Made by a program: the position numbers and the translations under genes. This document shows, piece after piece, positions 56,024 through 64,000 of a stretch of DNA of 64,000 bases. Source of the DNA: Viola odorata (Eukaryota > Streptophyta > Magnoliopsida > Malpighiales > Violaceae); the NCBI GenBank assembly GCA_963691705.1, contig OY829539.1:24164407-24228406 (forward strand). Reading direction: 5' to 3'. The notes under the pieces were generated by a model. It was not told the origin of the DNA and ran no database searches. It was given only the letters and a program-made list of their open reading frames with translations. The stretch's first letter is position 1. Every line of letters begins with the position of its first letter.

Positions 56024-57029
56024 CAATTCACAAGGAGAGCAACTATTTTGAGAATAACGAAGAGCCTCAACCAGTGAAGATTGCACCAAGGCTTTACCGG
56101 ATTGTGTTTTTATTGTTATGCTACATTTAGCAATGGGTAATGTAGGGCTCTGAAAACATGGGTTTTCCATCTTCTCTGAAACTTTGTAGGCATTTTTTGG
56201 GTTAATCGACACGACACACTGGTGGAAGAAATTAGGATTACACCATACCAGCTGTTCAAATATTAACAGATAGGTCGGAGACGGAGATATAGCCACTTTT
56301 GTGCAGTGCTGCGCTGCACAACATTTTGTGCTCATACTACTAAATAGCTTGTTTTGTAGACAATCTGGAAATATAGTTGGGTAAAGTTTTGTTTTGTAGC
56401 GGTTCTCTTTTCCGGTAGGTCATGGATATTGAGATTCTTCATTTAAAGTATTTGGTGAGGTTTTCATCGCTTCATTACTTCAAACTATTAGATTATTAAT
56501 AAAACTATCCAAAAATATATATATGATAAAAAAATAATATCAAAAATATTAATTATATGACACGTCAATTTTTAAGGTATGTAAGGGATGCCACGTAACA
56601 TAAGAATTTAAGAATTTTAGATGGCTTTCTCTTATGCCTCCATTAGAATTTCACTACATTTTTTTTATATTTATACAAATCCTTATTTTGGATCATGAAT
56701 AAAAGTTCTAATTGAAAACATTTTTGAAGAATTGAACAAAAATTGTCACACCTAGCTCAATTTTATGCCAAAAAACTAAAATAAAATTGTTAATAGGTTA
56801 ACTTTTTTTATATGACTATGGATTTCCTATCCATAATTTTCATTAATCTTGGTCTATCAAAAGAAATAAGCTTATATAATGAGTGATATAAACTTTTGTA
56901 TAACTACACAATTAATTGCTCTTAATTACATGAAAGATCATCAAGCGTCGACCATGCGTTCCACTACTGCTCAAACGTTTTTCTTTTGGTTGAGCTGCAC
57001 AAAAGGCATTATTCAAAGCTTACTTCGTC
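56024..57029 (+). other. 3' UTR of the SUVR-like gene and AT-rich spacer
   Basis: The 3' UTR probably reaches ~56400-56500. Beyond it the sequence is AT-rich and without a gene until NBS similarity begins. Confidence 0.5.
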
Positions 57030-57895
57030 CCAAGTTAATTGTGTTGTGGTGGGTAAAGATGCTCGACCTGAGAAAATTTAGGAAAACGTTGGAAAAAAGA
57101 TTGGTTTTTCCGTTGATTTGTGATGGGGAACGGAGAGGTTATTGAGAAGATTTTTATCAAACTACGTTGTGAGAAGTTCGTTCTGTTTTTGGATGACATA
57201 TGGAAGCGAGTTGAGCTTGCAAAGATTGGGATTCCTTCCCAAGAAAAACTAAGAGGGTGAAAAGTCATATTCTCAACACGATCATCCAAAGTGTGCTATG
57301 ACATGCGTGCTCAAGAGAGAATAAGAGTTGAGACATTGAAATGGGAGAATGCGTGGAAATTGTTTAGGAAGTATGTGGCAGAAAGACACCATCAACATCG
57401 ATCCAGAAATTCCTCCACTTGCTAAGAGCATGGCCGACAAGTGTGGCGGTTTGCCAATTGGGTTAAAAGCAGTCGGTGGAGCCATGTCAGATAAGTTGGA
57501 CCACGAGAATGGCGGCATTCAATTGAGATTTTTAAAGAACCATCTCGGAATCTACAAGGTATGGAAGTTATTGACGAGTTATTAAAAGACATGGAAGTTG
57601 AGGCATTTGAAATTCTGAAATTTTGTTATGATTGTTTACCAAATGATAAATGGAGATCATGTTTCTTATATTCCGCTTTATTCCCTTTATTCCCTGCTGA
57701 CGAATTCATTCGAAAGGATGATTTAATAGATCTTTGGATTTGTGAGGATTTCTGGGATAATGGTTTAACAATGGAGGTTCGTAATGAGGCATACTCTATC
57801 ATTGATGCACTTGTCCATTCATGTTTACTAGAGGATGAAAGTGAGTATGTAAAGATGCATGATGTAATTTGAGACATGGTTTTGAATTATCTTTC
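57030..57895 (+). pseudogene. CC-NBS-LRR resistance gene fragment (NB-ARC), frameshifted
   Basis: Landmarks of an NB-ARC domain occur in changing frames: ENVGKKIGF (RNBS-A side), EKFVLFLDDIWKRVELAKIGIPS (kinase 2), KVIFSTRSSKVC (RNBS-B), CGGLPIGLKAVGGAM (GLPL), then FEILKFCYDCLPNDKWRSCFLYSALFP (RNBS-D) and KMHDVI (MHD) followed by TGA. The P-loop and the whole LRR part are missing. It resembles the RPS2/RPS5-type CNL group. At least three frameshifts and stops make it a pseudogene. Its end folds back onto the fragment at 57900-58022. Confidence 0.85.
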
Positions 57896-58022
57896 TCTAA
57901 CCATAAAGTCATGTCTCGAATTACATCATCCATTTATCATTTGGTAAACAATCATAACTAAATTTCAGAATTTCAATTGGCTCAACTTCCATGTCGTTTA
58001 ATAACTCGTCAATAACTTTTGA
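57562..58022. repeat. Inverted repeat within the NBS-LRR fragments
   Basis: Arms 57562-57652 and 57935-58022 (about five mismatches in ~88 bp), and an inner pair 57862-57882 / 57914-57934 around a 31-nt loop. A transcript could fold into a long hairpin with a ~205-nt bulge. Confidence 0.85.
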
Positions 58023-58299
58023 TCAACTCATGGCCTTCGGGTACTGCTTTCTCCACCCTCTCAAACCACAACTTAACTTCTTCCAACCAGCTCTTCTTTT
58101 CTCGTTGCTGCTCTTCAACAAGAACCCTCTGCATCAACTGTTTCTTTGACGCCGTTAAGTTGTCCAGAGTAGTCTTCACATCTGCAAGGTTATCTTCAAG
58201 CTTCTGCACATACCCTGCATGTGTGGGAAAAAAGCCCCACACAGGTTCCAAAAAGCAATTGCTTAGTTTGCCAAGGAAAGTGGTCAGAATGGGCCGCAT
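57900..58299 (-). pseudogene. CC domain of a CNL gene joined to a truncated NB-ARC piece, opposite strand
   Basis: Minus strand ATG at 58299 starts an intact 96-codon frame with the CNL coiled coil (YVQKLEDNLADVKTTLDNLTAS, QQREKKSWLEEVKLWFERVEKA). After ~58022 the sequence becomes the reverse complement of 57562-57652 (VIDELL...CLPNDKW) and then of the MHD region at 57862-57882, with everything between deleted. The CC part therefore lacks P-loop to GLPL. 58300-58600 would be its leader. It is probably the other half of the same ancestral gene after an inversion with deletions. Confidence 0.75.
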
Positions 58300-59560
58300 G
58301 TTGTTTTGAGGTGAAGAGTCAGTTTAGGAAAGAAGAAGAAGAAGAAGGGCGATTACTGATTAGTTAGTTCTGGGAAGAGCAAAGTAATCAACAGTGATGG
58401 GACACGGAAGTACTGTAAGAAAAAGAATGAACAAGAAAATTAAAAGGAAAAAGGAGACAAGAAAGAATTGGGAATAGAATGCTGAATGGCTGATGATGGA
58501 GATGAGATGGGATCTGAAAGCTTTTTTGTCTTCTCTTCCAAATGCTGAAGAAAGATGAAGATTGTATCTGGATTGCATCATCAAATAATGAAGTCAACTA
58601 GGACAGGCTTGGTGATGATGGTCCCATACATTAATTTTTGAAGAATAAACGGAGCTATCTAAAGAATTGGTGTGGGCACTCGGCGTGATTAGGACCATGT
58701 TTTAAATTTAACTATAATGGTAATTTAGCTGAAAGAACAGGAAAATCAAATCAAATATATAATTTCTGCATACGTGCAAAATTAATCACTTTATTGAATT
58801 TCTCTATTTCAAAATAAATAATAATAATAATAATAAACCATATATTACATAGCATTACATGAAGTGAAATCCGGTGATCATATTAATAAAGCATTAAGTA
58901 AGTTTCCTAGTGGTTACATGAATCACATGAAGGAAAATGGGATGTGAACATACAACAACATATTATTCTGATCACAGGCCACATTGCTAACAGGAATCAA
59001 GAACCAAGACAGTCTAGTACTCATGAAATATCATAGAAACAACTAAACAAGGGGAAGTCATTTTACATGGACTCTTTCAGGCATTTCCACAAACACGTTG
59101 TGCGCAAGTGTGTAGGAAAAAAAGGAACGGACTAACCTTGTGGAAGCAATCAATACGCACCGACACTGAATCGAGAACACTTACTATTATCTAATCAAAG
59201 ATTGAAGTTTGGCGAGGAATAAGCTTCAATGCCAAAATGAATCATACCCACTCAATACTTCCATGCACTCTCTGTTTTCTTTTTCTTATAATTTGGATTT
59301 CGAAGATGATTATGTTGAGATCATCTCTTGTAATGGGCCGGGCAGTTTGGGTCGGTCATTTTAATTCCCTCGCGGTTCTTTGGTTGCCCGGCCTAATTGG
59401 GCTGGGCTCAGGGCTATTCACTTTTGTTTTCTTAATCTTTTGGGCAATGGCCCATTACGCTATTTAGTTAGGGATGGGCAGTTGAATGGTTAATTTGATC
59501 GGTATCTGATTCCGTCAGATCCGTTAATTAATCGGATGAACCTGATTCTGATTTTGTGCA
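58300..59560. other. Intergenic, no gene seen
   Basis: Contains an (AAT)n run at ~58817-58836. A 76-codon hydrophobic frame at 59237-59467 has no recognisable features. Confidence 0.5.
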
Positions 59561-59567
59561 TCTAAGG

Positions 59568-59800
59568 CTGCGTTTACTTCGCAGAATTCTCCCGAAAATT
59601 CTCTCAGAGAGAATTTTCAGAAAACGTGTTTACTTGACGTTATTTTCATTTCTAAATGAAAACGAAAATTCTTTATTTGAAAATCGATAAACAAATTTTG
59701 AAAACAACCAAAAACTTGTTTTCTATTTTTCTAAAATTTTAACCCTTGCCATCCTCAGATTGAAAACACACGGTTTTCAAACTGAGGCATTAATGAAACT
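59568..59800. mobile_element. Possible MITE fragment with a perfect 23-nt palindrome
   Basis: Begins GGCTGCGTTTACTTCGCAG, a phrase often seen at ends of plant MITEs. 59595-59617 is a perfect palindrome (AAAATTCTCTC-A-GAGAGAATTTT), and GTGTTTACTTGACG follows. The opposite terminus is not found. Confidence 0.35.
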
Positions 59801-59809
59801 TTTTTAATT

Positions 59810-60429
59810 CCACATTTGCCCTCTGCGTCTTCCTCTTCCTCTTTCTCTCCCTCGCCACGCACTCAACTCAATCAAGCTAGCCTAATCTTCATCGCCGATT
59901 TCATCTCCTCTGCTAGCTTCTCGGTCTCCTCTTCTCTTCCTGAAACGACGGTGAGTGTTCCATTCTACTTCTGCAGTCAGCAATTAACTAATGATACTCT
60001 TAATCTCCGATTGATTTGTCGCAGCGTTCGTGGAAGAATTTGATCGGAGTTGCGCTTGCTCTACTGGTCGAAATAGCGGCGAGCGCGCATGTCGAGCAGC
60101 TACACGGAGGTCACGGAGGAAGGAGTATATGCCAGTGGGGACACGGGAGGAAACAGTGGGTAAGAAATTGGGGGAATTGAAATTGGAGGTGAGGGAAGGT
60201 GAAGGAGAAGAGGAGAGTGAGGATTTGGTGAAGATGAAGCAAAAATTGGTGTCGCTCACGCTCCCTCGCCGTCGTCGCCTTCACGCTCTTTTTTCCCTAT
60301 AAAAGGCCATCATCTCCAAGCAAGCGTGGATTTGATTTGACAAAGCAGAAATGGAGGAATGTGTGGATTTGATTATGGACGAATTAGAGAAAAGAAAGAT
60401 CAATAATGCGTACACTCTTGCTCATCAGG
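59810..60429 (+). other. Possible 5' end of an unrecognised gene
   Basis: A CT-rich leader-like stretch (59815-59950) is followed by splice-like sites (ACG/GTGAGT; TTGTCGCAG at ~60024). A 90-codon Arg/Glu-rich frame runs 60030-60302. An ATG at 60352 starts MEECVDLIMDELEKRKINNAY and meets a CAG/GTACTT donor at 60429. No downstream exon could be identified in the remaining 3.5 kb. It could be a truncated gene or one continuing past the window. Confidence 0.3.
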
Positions 60430-61118
60430 TACTTGCTGATTACTTCATCTTGCTTTAGTAAAGATAATTTTAATTAGTTTATGGATCTTAATGTTTATCA
60501 TCCAAATGCGCCTAATATTTACTCACTTAATAAAATTATATGAACCTTTTGTCAAGAAATCATGACTTTTGAAATGAGACCAAGTTTATTATTGATCTAA
60601 ATAATCCCTGACTACGTTGTTTTTTTTTTTTAAATCGTCTAGTAATTCGATTGTCATATTAGCGAATTTGAATTGGGCAGGATATTAAAAGGTCGTAAAA
60701 ATTTTCTTCATAAGTTTTAACACAATTGCATACCCAGAACATAATTATGTTGTTTTATTTTAATAATATATGAAGTTTTACATAAATTGGCGGGTAGAGA
60801 CTAGAGAGCACCCGCTAACTCGTCATTTCATTGAAATCGATAAGATTTTGTTAGATTGATGGGTAGGGGTAAGGTATGAGAATAAAATTACATAAACTAA
60901 ATGAGGGGGTTAATTGAGATTTTAAGGATCGATTGTTGTTTTCCTTTAGAGTGTGGGTGACACTTCTTAAGTTTTTGTTCATTGGGTCGATTTTTAGTAG
61001 TTAGGAATTGATTTGTGATCACTTTAGTGTTGATCCTTATCGTTCGATCTGTTTTTGCACATTTTGTTATTTTCACAGCTATTTGATCTATTGTCATCTA
61101 AGATATGTTGTTCATTTG
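60430..61118. other. AT-rich sequence, no gene seen
   Basis: No recognisable coding or repeat structure. Confidence 0.5.
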
Positions 61119-61130
61119 TACAGGTTACTT

Positions 61131-61239
61131 TTTTTTTTTTTAATACGCAGAAGAGATTTTATTAATGCCTCTGAAGGAGAAGGCGAGAATAGAGGAAGAA
61201 TATACAAAGGACGCTCCTAAAAAAAGGAGCGACAGGCAA
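61131..61239 (-). mobile_element. 5'-truncated LINE 3' end with 12-bp target duplication
   Basis: TACAGGTTACTT occurs at 61119-61130 and 61240-61251, flanking 109 bp that start with a T run. On the minus strand this is a 3' UTR-like sequence with AATAAAATCTC and a terminal poly(A). This is a typical product of target-primed reverse transcription. LINE rather than SINE is inferred from the lack of Pol III boxes. Confidence 0.75.
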
Positions 61240-61576
61240 TACAGGTTACTTACTAATAAATCTTATAATTTTTTTATTCTAAGTGACGTGTCAAAATTAA
61301 ATGATATACATATATTAAATTAATTAATGTATATTATTTGTACTTTAACATATCAGTTAATATGTTACAATTTGTTAGTATATATAACACTGCTATTTAA
61401 CTAATTGTGCGAGATCTTAATTTTTAAATTACTTCAATACTTAAATTTAATCAATTGGTCCATAATTTTTTTGCCACCAACAATAGCAGACAAAATAATC
61501 CAGTGCTTCGCTGGTACCAACTTCATCACGTAGGAACATCTCTTTTTAATTTAATTTAATTAATAACTATTAGCCC

Positions 61577-62812
61577 GAGGTGTACACGGGCCGGTTCGGT
61601 TCAGTTTTGGACCTAGAATCGGGCCGAACCGAAAATTTCCTGTTCTGATTAAATTAGAACCGAACTAACCCGGAAATTTTCAGTTACGTTCGGTTCCAAA
61701 TTTTTCGGTTTTGTCTGAGTCGGTTCCGGTTCAGAACCAGTTCTGTTCATTTTTCTCAAAATGACGTCGTTTTGGTGTTAAACACGCAGTTTTGATTTTT
61801 TTTTTAAATAATACTTTGATTTATCAATTTATAAATAATAACCTAATATTATAAAGATATTTTAGTACGATAATTTTTTAAATTTTATGATACAAAACGT
61901 ATAAAACATTAAAGTGACTAAATATTAATATATTTAAATGAAATGAATATATTTAATAAATATCTAGTCAAGAAGTATCGTGCTTCATATATACACATGA
62001 AGAATTTTCAAGTATAACCATGCTTCATATGAAGATAAGATTAGATCACTTACATTTAAAGCTTCAAAAATATCTTTGAACAATACAATAGTTAATTAGT
62101 TATACTCATGTATTGCGTAACACATTAATACAATTTAAATTTAAATCCCAAACCTCTAAACAATTAACTCAAGTAAATAATGACATTGAAATATAGATAC
62201 CATAAATTTAAATCATAAAAAAATGATGAATTTTAGTTAAGTTTAGAAGAAAAAAAAGAAAAATGTGGAGTTAAGTTTAGAAAACATCCGTAGTAAAATT
62301 TTATATTTAAAATAACAAATAAAAAAAATGAGGACTTTTATACTTTTAGTTAAGTTTAAAAGTTTAAAAGAGACAATGTCTTTTACTCATAATAATTCTT
62401 ATATAACTTCCTTAATAAATTTTTCTATTTAAAATAAAAAAATAAAAGGAAAAAAATGAGGACTTTTAATTAAGTTTAAAAGAAAAAAATGATGAATTTT
62501 AATTAAGTTTAGAAGAAAAAAAATAAAGATGTGGAATTAAGTTTAGAAAACGTTTGAGGATTTGAACCTCTCCCCTTTAAGGTAATAGGTAAAATGTTAA
62601 CCATTGAACTAAATTTGTACTTTAATATTAATGTGCATATATATATATATATAAGAACCGGTTCTACGGTCCGGTTTGGGTTTTTTAGAGTTGGAGAAAC
62701 AGACCAAACCGGAACAGTACGGTTCGGTTCACTTTTTTTTATATAAAAAAACCAGACCGAACTAGTGGTTCTGGTTCGGTTCCCGGTTCGGGCCGGTTTT
62801 TGTACACCCCTA
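61577..62812. mobile_element. Non-autonomous hAT-type element
   Basis: A perfect 8-bp duplication ATTAGCCC lies at 61569-61576 and 62813-62820. The ends are GAGGTGTACACGGGCCGG and, read inwards from the right, TAGGGGTGTACAAAAACCGG. CGGTTCGGTTC-rich subterminal regions lie on both sides. There is no transposase, and the interior is AT-rich. Confidence 0.88.
62548..62616 (-). ncRNA. tRNA-like segment inside the hAT element
   Basis: Minus strand: TTTAGTTCAATGGTTA (A-box-like), then AGAGGTTCAAATCCTC (B-box with a T-arm-like stem). No full acceptor stem is visible, so it is not a functional tRNA gene. A similar segment lies in the MITE at 7547-8112. Confidence 0.45.
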
Positions 62813-62820
62813 ATTAGCCC

Positions 62821-63461
62821 TCAATTATTCTCTACCGACTCATGCTCCATCTCTGCCTTTTTCCTCAAACACAAATAACAATTCTTTCCTCAATCAAATC
62901 AAAATCAAGATCGTCCAATCAAACACTGACCAACCCAATCAAAATCTAAACCCAATCAATATGGAAAAGAAAACAGAAAAGAAAAGACAATGAGGAAGAA
63001 CGTCGGTGGTATTGGTGCGGTCGGAGCAGAAATGATAACTTGATGGCGGACCTAACACCGATCAACCCAATCAATATGGAGGAAAAGAAAACAGAAAAGA
63101 AAAGACAAGAGGAAGAAAAAGGAAACGGAGAAACATAGAGACAGAGAAGACAAGGAAAGGAAAAAAGAAGAAGCAGTAGAAGAGAGAAAATATCTGCTTC
63201 TCAACCCTTATTTAGATCAAATGACTTTATTATAATTATGCAAAAAAAAAGGAAAAAAAATAAATAAACTGAAAACATGCATCAATAAAAAATTACCATA
63301 AATCAATTCTTTAATTTAGACTACTATTTTAAAAAGATAGTTATTACAAACCGGATGAGGTATTATTATAATAAAAAAATATCTCTGCATAAAAAAATAA
63401 GCACATGAGTTATTATTTTATTTGTGTATCTTTTCCACTTTTCCGCATGAGATACTTGACT
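62821..63461. other. Intergenic, purine-rich, no gene seen
   Basis: 62950-63190 has two copies of AATCAATATGGA..AAGAAAACAG, about 120 bp apart. No coding content recognised. Confidence 0.45.
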
Positions 63462-63604
63462 TACTGGAATATTTGAATTCGTGGGGTTTAGGACCTCCAC
63501 TGTAAGAAACCATACAAGCGCGTTATTTTTTTTCGTCGGATCGTCATAATCACGTCAATTCATGCCTCTCTTCATTCTTCATTTCTTCCTGTTCACGGTG
63601 CCTT
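63462..63604 (+). repeat. Copy of the SUVR upstream region without the TE block
   Basis: 63462-63537 matches 8502-8567 and 63530-63604 matches 50070-50138. The joined sequence here represents the locus before insertion of 41.5 kb. Similarity stops abruptly on both sides. Confidence 0.8.
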
Positions 63605-63798
63605 TTATCAACTTTGAATTAACTAATATTCTTTTCAGATAATTTGATATGGAAAGAAAATAAAAATCTTAGGAAATATACTTGAATTTTATAGTCATTT
63701 TATAAGTTAAGATTGAATATTTTTAAATTGATAATCGAACATTAAGAATTATAACTCATTTGTGCTTTTATTAGGAATTATTTTTATAACTGTTTATC

Positions 63799-63876
63799 AT
63801 AAATCTCATCTTTATTATTGGCCTGAAATTTTTACACATAAATCTCATCTTTATTATTGGCCTGAAATTTTTACAT
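63799..63876. repeat. 39-bp tandem duplication
   Basis: AAATCTCATCTTTATTATTGG... occurs twice, in direct contact, at 63801 and 63840. Confidence 0.9.
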
Positions 63877-64000
63877 TTGTTTTAATTGAATTTGAAATTT
63901 ATAATTTTAGTTAAACAAAATCCCTATGTACTACTCATTGGTCAGTTAAGGTTTTTTGAAAATCAAACCATTTTTTTTCCGTCACAAACCTCTTATTAGT

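Noticed and set aside
59237..59467. 76-codon hydrophobic frame as a membrane protein gene
   Set aside because: No homology is recognised, no leader or splice context, and there are many short frames of this kind in the region.

Overview
The window looks like a piece of a eudicot plant nuclear genome. It holds one intact-looking, intron-rich host gene (an SUVR-type SET-domain histone lysine methyltransferase) and the wreck of a CC-NBS-LRR resistance gene. Most of the rest is nested plant transposable elements of the Ty3/gypsy Tat and Athila lineages, Ty1/copia (Sirevirus type), MULE, hAT, LINE and SINE types. The species cannot be named from the sequence.

Layout: 1-4688 is the 3' part of a plus-oriented Tat-like element (called F here) with three ORFs on its antisense strand, a minisatellite and its 3' LTR. 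4689-8570 is AT-rich and non-coding, with an LTR-like stretch and a MITE (7547-8112). 8571-50047 is one 41.5 kb block of LTR retrotransposons. Its frame is four LTRs of two related families: A at 8571 (reverse) and 44965 (forward), B at 44489 (reverse) and 49583 (forward). Within the block, 9028-27783 is the antisense-ORF region of an A-type element (called E). It is interrupted by a MULE (11609-13075) and by an Athila-like non-autonomous element D (14297-26533). D is itself interrupted by a copia element (14358-22307). 28582-44394 is a B-type Tat gag-pol on the minus strand with a plus-strand extra ORF downstream of pol. Its integrase is split by an Athila-type element C carrying only gag and protease (33291-39370). 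45433-49582 (called Y) is a coding-poor internal region rich in tandem repeats.

50048-56023 is the SUVR-like gene; its coding region can be joined in phase across eight exons (695 residues). A ~140 bp copy of the sequence flanking both sides of the 41.5 kb block lies at 63462-63604 and works as an empty-site comparison. It suggests that the whole TE block sits in the 5' region of the SUVR gene. 57030-58299 holds two converging NBS-LRR fragments that form an inverted repeat. 58300-64000 is mostly non-coding, with a 5'-truncated LINE (target duplication visible), a hAT-type element with an 8-bp duplication, and a possible first exon of an unrecognised gene.

The most interesting signal is a three-gene cassette on the strand opposite the retrotransposon genes, found in the same order in two diverged Tat-like elements (F and E). 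From the 3' LTR inwards it encodes a small helical protein with an acidic tail (p1), a small basic/acidic protein with a nuclear-localisation-like stretch (p2), and a long protein with a Transposase_28-like domain followed by coiled coil (aORF1). The aORF1 intron sits at the same codon phase in three copies, and several of the genes have their own TATA-like box. Transposase_28 extra ORFs in Tat elements are known; the linked p1 and p2 genes are, as far as I know, not characterised.
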